Positions 7,000-16,500 of a DNA stretch of 64,000 bases are shown piece after piece (the first letter of the stretch is position 1; every line of letters begins with the position of its first letter). Source of the DNA: Nocardiopsis alborubida (GTDB lineage Bacteria > Actinomycetota > Actinomycetes > Streptosporangiales > Streptosporangiaceae). The notes under the pieces are model-generated. The model made no database searches, had not been told where the DNA came from, and worked only from the letters and a program-made list of their open reading frames with translations. The stretch is from assembly GCF_012396365.1 (NCBI RefSeq), contig NZ_JAAXPG010000014.1, positions 62,001 to 126,000 of the forward strand, given 5' to 3'. The translations under genes and the position numbers were made by a program.

Positions 7000-9900
7000 G
7001 TGTCGCTGCCAGCCGATCCGCCAACGGTGCCCACGACGGAAGGGGAACTGCGCGCCGCGGTCGCCGCGCTGGTGGACATCCCCCCGGAGGAGGTCGGCCC
7101 GGATGACGACTTGTTCGAGCTCGGCCTGGACTCCATCGCCCTGATGCGCCTGGCCTCGCGGTGGCGGCGCGCCGGTCTGGGGGTCGGCTTCGACGAACTC
7201 GCGGAAGCGGCGACCCTGCGCGGTTGGCAGCACCTCCTGGCGCCGACCGGTCCGGCCGGGGGGCCGGGCCCCGAGGCGGAGGACCCCGGCGGCCCCTTCC
7301 CGCTCGCCGCCATGCAGCACGCCTACTGGATCGGGCGCCAGCCGGGCCAGCCCCTCGGCGGGGTCGGCGCGCACTTCTACGCCGAGCTCGACGGCTCGGG
7401 AGTCGACGCGGCACGCCTTGAGGCCGCGGTGACGGCGCTGCGCCGCCGCCACGGGATGCTGCGCGTCACCGTGCTCGACGACGGCCGCCAGCGCGTGCTG
7501 GACCGCCAACCCGAACCCGCGCTGACCGTGCGCGACCTGCGGGAGGAGACGGCCGAGCGGGTCGACCAGGTGCTGGCCGAACTGCGCGAGTACTACACCC
7601 ACCGGCGGATGGACGTTGAGCGGGGCGAGGTCTTCGACCTCGCGCTGACGCTCCGCCCCGGCGGCGCCACCCGGCTGCACATCGACCTCGACATGCTGGC
7701 GGCCGACGCCGCGAGCATGCGGGTGCTGCTGCGCGACCTCCAACTGCTCTACGCCGACCCCGACGCGGACCTTCCGGAGATCCCCCTGGACTACCGCGCC
7801 TACCTGAGCGCGGCCGAGACCACCCGGGCGAGGGAACGGGAGGAGGACCGCGCCTGGTGGAGCGGGCACCTGGAATCGCTGAGCGCCCCACCGGCCCTTC
7901 CCACCGTCGTGGACCCGCTCGACCCGGACTCCTCCTCGCCGCGCTTCCACCCGACCACCCGGCTGCACCACTGGCTCGACCCCGAGCGCAAGGAACGGCT
8001 GATCGCCGCCGCACGCGGCCACGGGGTCACCCCCGCCGCCGCGTTGGCGGCCGCCTTCGCCGAGGCCCTCGGGGCCTGGAGCGACTCCCCGAGATTCCTG
8101 CTGAACCTCCCGCTGTTCCACCGCGACCTGGACCTGGCGGGGGCCGAATCGCTCGTCGGCGACTTCAGCAGCTCGATCCTGCTCGACGTCGACCTCACCG
8201 AGGAGCGGACCTTCGCCGAGTCCGCGCGCCACGTACAGACCCGCCTGCGCACGGCGGCCGCCCACGGCTCCTACTCCGGTGTCGAGGTGCTCCGGGACCT
8301 CTCCCGCACCTCCGACGGCGTGCCGGCCCTGGCCCCCGTCGTCTACACCAGCGCCCTGGGCCTGGGCGAGATCTACGACTCCGAGGTCAGGAACGCGTTC
8401 GGCGATCCGGTGTGGATCATCTCCCAGGGCCCCCAGGTCTGGCTGGACGCCCAGGTGACCGAACTCGACGGCGGGCTGCTCCTGAACTGGGACGTGCGGC
8501 ACCGCGCGTTCGAGCCGGGCGTTCCCGAGGCCGCGTTCGCGGCCTACCGCGACCTCGTCGAGGACCTGGTCGACGACGCCTCGGCGTGGACCAGGCCCGC
8601 GGATCCGCCGTTGCCCGCGGCTCAGGCGCGCGTGCGCGAAGCGGTCAACGCCACCGACGCGCCCGCCGTGACCGAACGGCTGCACGAGGGCTTCTTCCGC
8701 TCCGCACGCGAGAATCCCGCAGCCGTCGCGCTGGTCCCCGACTCCGGCGAACCGGTGACCTACGCCGTGCTCGCCGATCGCGCGGGTCGTGTCAGCGCGC
8801 TGCTGTCGGAGGCGGGGGTGGTGCCGGGCGACGCCGTGGTGGTCAGCCTGCCCCGTGGCGTGGAACAGGTCGCCGCGGTGCTCGGAGTCCTGGGCGCGGG
8901 CGCCGCCTACATCCCCGTCGGGGTGGAACAGCCCGCGGATCGGATGGCGCGCGTCCTGAACGCGGCCGACGCCGCGGCCGTGCTCACCGACTCCGCGCAC
9001 GCCGACCGGTTCACCGACCCACCGCGGGGCCGGCAGGGGACGCCGGTCGTGCGGATCGAGGACGCGGACCGGCTCGCACCCGCGCAGCCGGAGCTCCGGC
9101 AGCCCCTCGACACGACCGCCTACGTCATCTTCACCTCCGGTTCCACCGGGGTTCCGAAGGGCGTGGAGGTCGCGCACGCGGCGGCCATGAACACCATCGC
9201 CGCTCTGAACGACCACTTCGACGTGGGGCCGCGGGACCGGGGCCTGGCACTGGCGGACCTGGACTTCGACATGTCCGTCTACGACCTCTTCGCCCCCCTG
9301 TCCGCGGGAGGTTCGGTGGTCCTCGTCGGAGACGAGTCCCGCCGCGACGCCCACCACTGGGTCACGATGATCCGTGAGCACGGGGTCACGCTCCTGAACT
9401 GCGTGCCCGCTCTGCTCGACATGGTGCTGACCGCCGCCGAGTCACGTCCCGAGGGCCTCGGCGACCAGCTGCGGTTCGTGCTGCTCGGCGGTGACTGGGT
9501 CGGTCTCGACCAGCCCGCGCGCCTGCGCGCCCTGGTCCCGGGCGCCCGGTTCACCGCCCTGGGCGGGATGACCGAGGCCGCCGTGCACTCCACGGTGTTC
9601 GAGGTCGACCGGGTCGACCCCTCGTGGGCCTCGGTCCCGTGGGGCAGGCCGCTGCCCAACATGCGCGCCCGGGTCGTGGACCACCGCGGCCGCGACCGCC
9701 CCGACTGGGTGGCGGGCGAGCTGTGGGTCAGCGGCGCGGGACTGGCGACCGGCTACCGCGGCGACCCCGAGCGCACCGCCGACAAGTTCGTGACCGACCA
9801 GGGCCGCCGGTGGTACCGCACCGGGGACCGGGCGCGCTACCGGTCCGACGGCGTCCTGGAATTCCTCGGCCGTGCCGACCACCAGGTGAAACTACGCGGA

Positions 9901-12900
9901 CACCGCATCGAGCTGGGCGAGGTCGAAGCGGCCGCCGCCTCGTGCCCGGCGGTCACGGCCGCGGTCGCGCTCATCACGGGCACACCGCGCAGGCTCGCCC
10001 TGGTGGCGGCCGGGGCGACGGGGCCGGCGGCCGAGGCGCAGCTCCGCGCCGCTTTGGAGCGCAACCTCCCCTCCTACATGGTCCCCTCCCAGACCGTGCT
10101 GGTGGACGAACTCCCCCTGACCGCCAACGGCAAGCTCGACCGGCGGCGCGCCGAGGCGCTGGCGGAGGCCGTGACCGGCCGCGCACCCGAAGGCGAGCGC
10201 GTCGAGGACCAGTCCCCGCGGGGATGGGCCGAGACCGTGGTGGCCGAGGTCTGGGGCGAGCTCCTGGGCGTCGGGGCCATCCGGCGCGACGACGGGTTCT
10301 TCGCCCTGGGCGGTGACTCGCTGCTGGCGACCCGGATGATCGGCGCCCTGCGGGAACGGGGCGTCGGCGGAGCGCGGGTCGCGCGCCTGTTCTCCTCGCC
10401 CGCGCTGGCCGACTTCGCCGCCACGCTCACACGGCAGGAGCCGTCGACCAGCGCCGTCCTGGGAGAGGGCGACCCGGCCAACCGCCACCAGCCCTTCCCG
10501 ATGACCGACGTCCAGAGGGCGTTCTGGATCGGGCGCGACAGCAGGCTCTCCCTCGGGGGCGTGGGTACCTACCACTACAGCGAGTTCGACGGCGCCGACT
10601 TCGACCTCGACCGCTTCGAACGCGTCTGGGCGGCCCTGGTGGACCGGCACGAGATGCTGCGCGCCGTCTTCGACGAGGACGGACGGCAACGCATCCTGCC
10701 GCAGGCGCCACCGGTCACGGTGGCGGTCACGGAGGTCGACTCCGCGGAGGAGGCGGAGGAGGCCCTGGCCAGGCTGCGCGAAGAGGCTTCCCACCTGAGC
10801 ATCGACCTGACCCGGTGGCCCCTGTTCGAACTGCGGGCCGTGCGCTACCCCAGCGGCGGCGCGACGCGCACGCGCCTGGCGATCGGGCTCGACTACATCG
10901 TCCTCGACGCCGCGTCCATCATCGCCCTGTACGGGGAGCTCGACCGGCTCTACAGCGACCCCGAGGCGGAGCTGGAGCCGATCGACGTCTCCTTCCGCGA
11001 CTACGTCCTGCACTCCGAGCCCGACCCCGACGCGGTCGAGCACGCGCGCCGGCACTGGACGCGCCGGCTCCAGACGCTGCCTCCGGCGCCCGCGCTCCCG
11101 CTGGTCGCCGACCCCTCCACCGTGGAGCGCCCCCGCTTCACCCGGCGCCAGCGCCCCGTCCGCGCGAAGTCGTGGGAGGCGATCACCGACAAGGCCCGAG
11201 CACACGGCCTGACACCGTCGGTCGTCCTGCTCACCTGCTACGCCGAAGTCCTGTCGGCGTGGAGCGACCACCCGGACGTGGCGGTCAACCTCACCCTGTT
11301 CAACAGGCAGCCGGTCCACCCCCGCATCGACCTGATCATGGGCGATTTCACCTCGGTCTCCCTGCTCGGGTACGAGCCGCGCACCGGGGAGCCCTGGTCG
11401 GACGCCGCCCACCGCCTCCAGCGCGTCATGAGCGAGGACCTCGACAACCGCGAGGCCTCCGTGACCTGGCTGCTCCAGGAGCTCGCCAAGCGCACCGGCG
11501 CGGTCGACGCGGCCATGCCCGTGGTCTTCAGCAGCTCCGTCGGGGTGGGCGACCGCACCGTCAAGGACCTCTCCGACGGTTTCCCCGAGAAGGTGTGGGG
11601 CATCTCCCAGACCCCGCAGGTGCTTCTGGACAACCAGGTCACCGAGTCCCACGGCGGTGTCATGGTCACCTGGGACGCCATCGAGGAGCTGTTCCGTCCC
11701 GGCGTGCTCGACGCCATGTTCGACGCCTACAACGCGATGCTGGCCTGGCTGGCCGAGAACGACTGGGACACGGCCGCCCCGCCGGTGCTGCCGCGCGCCC
11801 AGGCGGACGTGCGCCTCCCCGCTCAGGGCGCCCTCCCCGCCGCCTCGGAGGGCACCCTCCACGGCGAGGTCCTGCGCCGGGCGCAGGAGCGGCCGGACCT
11901 CCCCGCCGTACTGGGAGCGCCGGAGCACGAACCCCTCACCTACGGCGGGCTCGCCGCGCGGGCCGCCCGGGTCGCGGGCGGACTGGCGGAGCGGGGCGTG
12001 GGCCCCGGCGACGTCGTCGCTGTCGCCCTGCCCTCCGGAACCGACCGGGTCGTCGGGATCCTGGGTGTGCTCTCCGTCGGCGCGGCCTACCTGCTGACCG
12101 ACCCGGGGGCGCCCCGGTCGCGGCGCGAAGCCGACCAGCGGGCGGCCGGTGCCCGTACCGTGATCGTCGGTCCCGGGCGCGCGGATGGACCGGAGCAGGC
12201 CGACATCGGGGATCTGGCGGCAGCCGAACCCCTGCGGGGCGCGGTCGCCGCCGATCCCGGAGCACCGGCCTACGTCACCGTCGGAGCCGGTCAGGACGGG
12301 GAGGACCCCGTCGTCGAGTTCGTCGATCACCGGTCGGCGGTGGCGACGATCGCGGCGGTGCGTGAGAGGTTCGGCGTCGACGCGCGGGACCGGGTGCTCG
12401 CGGTCGACCCCCCGGAGGCCGGAGTGGGCGCGTTCACCGTGTTCGGTCCGCTCGGCGTCGGCGGCGCACTCGTGTGCCCCGGGACCGAGGGGACGGGTGA
12501 CCCGCACACCGCGGTCGCGCTGGCCGCCGAGCACGGCGCGACGGTGTGGAACGGCCCGCCGACGCTGCTCGACGAGTTGATCGCGGCGGCCTCGACCGAG
12601 GAGGGGGTGCCGCTGCGGGGCCTTCGCCTGGCGCTCGTCTCGGGCGACCGGGTGAGCAGCGGCCTGCCCGGGCGCCTGCGCGGGGCCACCGGCGGTGGAG
12701 GAGCACTCGTGGCGCTGTACGGCGGCCACGGTGTCTCCGGCTGGGCGAGCGCCGTCGAGCTCGACGGCGGCGCGGACCGCTCCGCGCCGTCCGGGACTCC
12801 TCTGCCGGGCCACCGGTTGCGCGTCGTGGACTCCGTGGGCCGGGAATGCCCCGACCAGGTGATCGGCGACCTCTGGATCGGCGGTCCCGCCGACCCGTCC

Positions 12901-13560
12901 GAGCCGGTCGGACGCCTGCGCCCGGCGGGTGTCCGGGCCCGGTACCTGCCGGACGGCACGGTCGAGTTCCTCGGCCCCGAGCCGCAGGTCGTACTCAGCG
13001 GTCGCCGCGTCGACCTCGGCGCCGTCGAGAGCGCGGTCGAATCCCACCCGGGCGTCGTCCACGCGGCGGTGGTCACCGTGGGGGAGGGGCGCGAACGGCG
13101 GCTCCACGCCTTCATAGTGACCGCTGACGACGGGGAGGCGGACGGCCTCTCCCGGCACCTGGCCGACCTGCTGCCCCCCTTCGCCGTGCCGGCCCGGCTC
13201 ACCCGGCTGCCCCGCCTGCCCCTGACCGCCGCGGGCGCCGTCGACCGCGGCGCGCTGGCCGAACTGGCCGTCGCCGAGGAGCACGCCGCCTCGGGCCCGC
13301 CCACGGGGGAGACCGAGATCCGGATCGCCGCCGTGTGGACCGAGGTCCTGGGCACGCGGGCCGACCACCGCTACGCCGACTTCTTCGCCGCCGGCGGCGA
13401 CAGCCTGAGCGCGCTGCGCCTGGTCACGGCCACGGGCGAGGCGTTCGGCGTCGAGATCTCGGTCCGTTCGTTCCTCACCGCATCCACCCTCGCCGACCTG
13501 GCGCGACAGGTCGACCACGCGCTCGCCTCCCGCGACGACGAAGAAAGCGGAGTCCTTTGA
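7000..13560 (+). CDS. NRPS: ArCP-Cy-A-PCP-Cy-(degenerate A)-PCP
   Basis: This 2186-residue GTG-started synthetase (AAGGAG upstream) builds the first two heterocycles. Domains in order: aryl carrier (phosphopantetheine Ser45 in LGLDS); cyclisation domain with DMLAADAAS (D231, D236, S239) in place of the HHxxxDG of condensation domains; A domain with SGSTGVPKG at 713-721 and catalytic K1045; PCP (S1107); second Cy with DYIVLDAAS (D1298, D1303, S1306); a degenerate A domain about 1620-2085; and PCP (S2135). The binding-pocket code of the active A domain reads D-M-Y-N-L-G-L-V-H, between the Cys (DLYNLSLIW) and Thr (DFWNIGMVH) codes. The second A domain has lost the P-loop and catalytic lysine, so its PCP must be loaded by another A domain, as in yersiniabactin HMWP2. 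It is the first gene of the rightward operon. Confidence 0.95.
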   Translation: MSLPADPPTVPTTEGELRAAVAALVDIPPEEVGPDDDLFELGLDSIALMRLASRWRRAGLGVGFDELAEAATLRGWQHLLAPTGPAGGPGPEAEDPGGPFPLAAMQHAYWIGRQPGQPLGGVGAHFYAELDGSGVDAARLEAAVTALRRRHGMLRVTVLDDGRQRVLDRQPEPALTVRDLREETAERVDQVLAELREYYTHRRMDVERGEVFDLALTLRPGGATRLHIDLDMLAADAASMRVLLRDLQLLYADPDADLPEIPLDYRAYLSAAETTRAREREEDRAWWSGHLESLSAPPALPTVVDPLDPDSSSPRFHPTTRLHHWLDPERKERLIAAARGHGVTPAAALAAAFAEALGAWSDSPRFLLNLPLFHRDLDLAGAESLVGDFSSSILLDVDLTEERTFAESARHVQTRLRTAAAHGSYSGVEVLRDLSRTSDGVPALAPVVYTSALGLGEIYDSEVRNAFGDPVWIISQGPQVWLDAQVTELDGGLLLNWDVRHRAFEPGVPEAAFAAYRDLVEDLVDDASAWTRPADPPLPAAQARVREAVNATDAPAVTERLHEGFFRSARENPAAVALVPDSGEPVTYAVLADRAGRVSALLSEAGVVPGDAVVVSLPRGVEQVAAVLGVLGAGAAYIPVGVEQPADRMARVLNAADAAAVLTDSAHADRFTDPPRGRQGTPVVRIEDADRLAPAQPELRQPLDTTAYVIFTSGSTGVPKGVEVAHAAAMNTIAALNDHFDVGPRDRGLALADLDFDMSVYDLFAPLSAGGSVVLVGDESRRDAHHWVTMIREHGVTLLNCVPALLDMVLTAAESRPEGLGDQLRFVLLGGDWVGLDQPARLRALVPGARFTALGGMTEAAVHSTVFEVDRVDPSWASVPWGRPLPNMRARVVDHRGRDRPDWVAGELWVSGAGLATGYRGDPERTADKFVTDQGRRWYRTGDRARYRSDGVLEFLGRADHQVKLRGHRIELGEVEAAAASCPAVTAAVALITGTPRRLALVAAGATGPAAEAQLRAALERNLPSYMVPSQTVLVDELPLTANGKLDRRRAEALAEAVTGRAPEGERVEDQSPRGWAETVVAEVWGELLGVGAIRRDDGFFALGGDSLLATRMIGALRERGVGGARVARLFSSPALADFAATLTRQEPSTSAVLGEGDPANRHQPFPMTDVQRAFWIGRDSRLSLGGVGTYHYSEFDGADFDLDRFERVWAALVDRHEMLRAVFDEDGRQRILPQAPPVTVAVTEVDSAEEAEEALARLREEASHLSIDLTRWPLFELRAVRYPSGGATRTRLAIGLDYIVLDAASIIALYGELDRLYSDPEAELEPIDVSFRDYVLHSEPDPDAVEHARRHWTRRLQTLPPAPALPLVADPSTVERPRFTRRQRPVRAKSWEAITDKARAHGLTPSVVLLTCYAEVLSAWSDHPDVAVNLTLFNRQPVHPRIDLIMGDFTSVSLLGYEPRTGEPWSDAAHRLQRVMSEDLDNREASVTWLLQELAKRTGAVDAAMPVVFSSSVGVGDRTVKDLSDGFPEKVWGISQTPQVLLDNQVTESHGGVMVTWDAIEELFRPGVLDAMFDAYNAMLAWLAENDWDTAAPPVLPRAQADVRLPAQGALPAASEGTLHGEVLRRAQERPDLPAVLGAPEHEPLTYGGLAARAARVAGGLAERGVGPGDVVAVALPSGTDRVVGILGVLSVGAAYLLTDPGAPRSRREADQRAAGARTVIVGPGRADGPEQADIGDLAAAEPLRGAVAADPGAPAYVTVGAGQDGEDPVVEFVDHRSAVATIAAVRERFGVDARDRVLAVDPPEAGVGAFTVFGPLGVGGALVCPGTEGTGDPHTAVALAAEHGATVWNGPPTLLDELIAAASTEEGVPLRGLRLALVSGDRVSSGLPGRLRGATGGGGALVALYGGHGVSGWASAVELDGGADRSAPSGTPLPGHRLRVVDSVGRECPDQVIGDLWIGGPADPSEPVGRLRPAGVRARYLPDGTVEFLGPEPQVVLSGRRVDLGAVESAVESHPGVVHAAVVTVGEGRERRLHAFIVTADDGEADGLSRHLADLLPPFAVPARLTRLPRLPLTAAGAVDRGALAELAVAEEHAASGPPTGETEIRIAAVWTEVLGTRADHRYADFFAAGGDSLSALRLVTATGEAFGVEISVRSFLTASTLADLARQVDHALASRDDEESGVL

Positions 13561-16500
13561 ACGCCCATCAGATCGTTTCCGAAATGGAGAAGGACGGCAT
13601 CCGGCTCTGGGAGGACGGCGGTGCCCTGCGGTTCCGAGCCCCCAAGGGCGTGCTGACCGAAGAGCGCAAGGCCCTGCTGCGCGAGAACCGTGCCGAGGTC
13701 CTCTCCCACCTGACCGCGCGCCGCCGCGCCGCCCGAATCACCCCCGACCCCCAGCAGGCCGGCACCCCCTTCCCGCTGACCGACATCCAGGCCGCCTACC
13801 TGGTCGGCCGCGGCAGCGCCTACGGGTACGGCGGAGTGGCCTGTCACGTCTACGTCGAACTCTCCTTCCCGGCCGACACCGACCCGGAACGGCTCCAGGA
13901 CTCCTGGTGGTCCGTGGTGCGCCGCCACGGCATGCTGCGTGCGGTGGTCCACCCCGACGGTTTCCAGGAGGTGCTTCCGGAGATCCCGGAGACGCCGGTG
14001 CCGACCGCCGACCTGCGCGGTGCCGCCTCCGCCGAGGTCGAGGCGCGTGTGGACCTGGTGCGTCGCGAGCTGGCCTCCAGGGTTCCTCCCACCGACGTGC
14101 CGCCGCTGTTCGAGCTGCGCATGACGCGCTGCGACGACGAACTCATCCTGCACCTGTCGATCGACCAGCTCATCGTCGACTACGCCAGCCTGCTGCTGGT
14201 CCTGTCCGAGCTGGAGGACACGTACCACGGCCGGGAGGGCGAGACCCTGGAGATCGGGTTCCGCGACTACGTCCTGGCGCGCCGCAACCAGACCCTGACC
14301 GGTGAGTACGACCGGGCACGCGACTACTGGACCCGACGGCTGCCCACCCTGCCTCCCGCCCCCGACCTGCCGCTGCCCGCGGACGGCGGGCAGGTCGGCG
14401 CCTTCCGGCGCTTCGAGGAGGTGCTGAGCGCCGAACAGCGCGCGTCCTTCGAGGCCAACGCCGTCCGCGCGGGCGTCACCGCCTCGGCCGCCGCGATGGC
14501 CGCCTACGCCGAGGTGCTGGGCCGCTGGAGCCGCAGTCCCCGGTTCACGCTCAACGTCCCCACCTTCACCCGCCTGCCCCTGCACGCCGACGTCGATCGC
14601 CTCGTGGGGGACTTCACCTCCGTCGAGCTCCTCGCCGTCGACCTGCGGCCCGCGCAGACGTTCGCCGAACGCGCCGCCACCCTGCGCGACACCCTGCTGG
14701 AGGACCTGGAGCACTCCCTGTACACCGGGAGCCAGGTCCTGGCCGACCTCACCCGTCGCAGCGACAGCGACACCGTGCTCATGCCGGTCGTGTTCACCAG
14801 CACGCTCGGCTCCGCGGCGGCCCGCCGCCCCGCGGCCGCGATCCGGCACGCCCAGACCCAGACCCCCCAGGTCTGGCTCGACTGCCAGGTCATGGAACGC
14901 GCCGATGAACTGGCCCTGAGCTGGGACGTCCGTGAGGGGGTCCTGGGCGGTGACACCGCCGCCGACCTCTTCGCCGCCTTCACGGCCCTCATGACCCGCC
15001 TCGCGGAGGATCCGGACGCCTGGAACGAGGCGGCCCGCATCGAGCTGCCCGAAGCCACCCGCGCCGTCCGTGAGCGGGTCAACGACACCAGTGCTCCGGT
15101 GCCGCGCGCCCTGCTGCAGGACGGGGTGCTCGCGGCCGCCGAGCGCGACCCCCGGCGCGTCGCCGTCCTCGACCGGGACCGCTCGCTGACCTACGGCGAG
15201 CTGGTCGCGCACGCGACGGCTGTCGCACGGGCGCTGGGCGCCAGCGGTGTCGGCGCGGGCGACCTCGTCGCCATCACGATGGAGAAGGGATGGGAGCAGG
15301 TCGCCGGTGTCCTGGGCACCCTGCTCGCGGGAGCCGCCTACCTTCCCCTGGACACCACGCAGCCGCCGCAGCGCCGCGGGGCGATCCTCACCGACGCCGG
15401 TGCCTCGGTGGTCCTGACCCAGTCCTGGCTGGTCGAGGAGGGCGAGTGGCCCCCGGGGTGCAGGACCGTCGCCGTCGACGGCCTCCCTCCCGTGTCCGGT
15501 CCCGCGCCGCGGCCCGACACCAGCCCCGACGACCTGGCCTACGTCATCTACACCTCGGGGTCGACCGGGGCGCCCAAGGGCGTCATGATCAGCCACGCCG
15601 CGGCGTTGAACACGATCACCGACGTCAACCGCAGGTTCGGCGTGACCGCCGACGACCGTGTCCTCGCGCTGGCCCAGCTCGGCTTCGACCTGTCCGTCTA
15701 CGACATCTTCGGCCCGCTGGCGGTGGGGGCGGCCGTGGTGCTGCCGGACCCCGCGCGCCGCGGTGACCCCTCCGAGTGGATCGAGACCGTCCGGAACAGG
15801 CAGGTCACCTTCTGGAACTCGGTACCGGGGCAGCTCCAGATGGTGCACGACTACCTGCGCGCCGACGACCCGCCCCTGCCGTCCCTGCGCGTCGCGCTGC
15901 TGTCGGGGGACTGGATCCCCACCGCCCTGCCCGAGGCCGTGCGGTCCTGGGCCCCGAACATGGCGGTGCACAGTCTCGGCGGGGCCACCGAGGCCTCCAT
16001 CTGGTCCATCCACCACCCGATCGACCGGGTCGACCCCGCCTGGCGCAGCATCCCCTACGGCAGGCCGATGGACAACCAGACGTTCCACGTCCTCGACACG
16101 GCGCTGCGCCCCTGCCCCGACCTGGTCGTCGGCGAGCTGTACATCGGAGGCGTCGGCCTGGCGCAGGGCTACTTCGGCGACCAGGAGCGGACCGAGGCCC
16201 GGTTCATCCGGCACCCGGAGACCGGTGAGCGCCTCTACCGCACCGGTGACATGGGCCGCTACTGGCCCGACGGGGTGATCGAGTTCCTCGGACGCGAGGA
16301 CCAGCAGGTCAAGATCCGCGGCTACCGGATCGAACTCGGCGACGTCCAGGCGGCGGTGGAGTCGCTGCCCGAGGTGGGCGCCGCCGCGGTCGTGCTCACC
16401 GGCGGGCGCGGCACCGCGCCCACGGGCGCGGGACAGAGCCTGACGGCCTTCGTCGAACCCGCCCGTCTGGACACCCCCCTCCCCATCCCCGAGACGCTGG

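Noticed and set aside
9892-13518. 1208-residue open frame antisense to the first NRPS
   Set aside because: It mirrors the GC-rich third-position bias of the NRPS and has no recognisable domain; the sense strand shows complete NRPS motifs.
13371-16214. 947-residue open frame antisense to the second NRPS
   Set aside because: Same cause: shadow of a high-GC coding region. No motif, and the sense frame has Cy and A domain signatures throughout.
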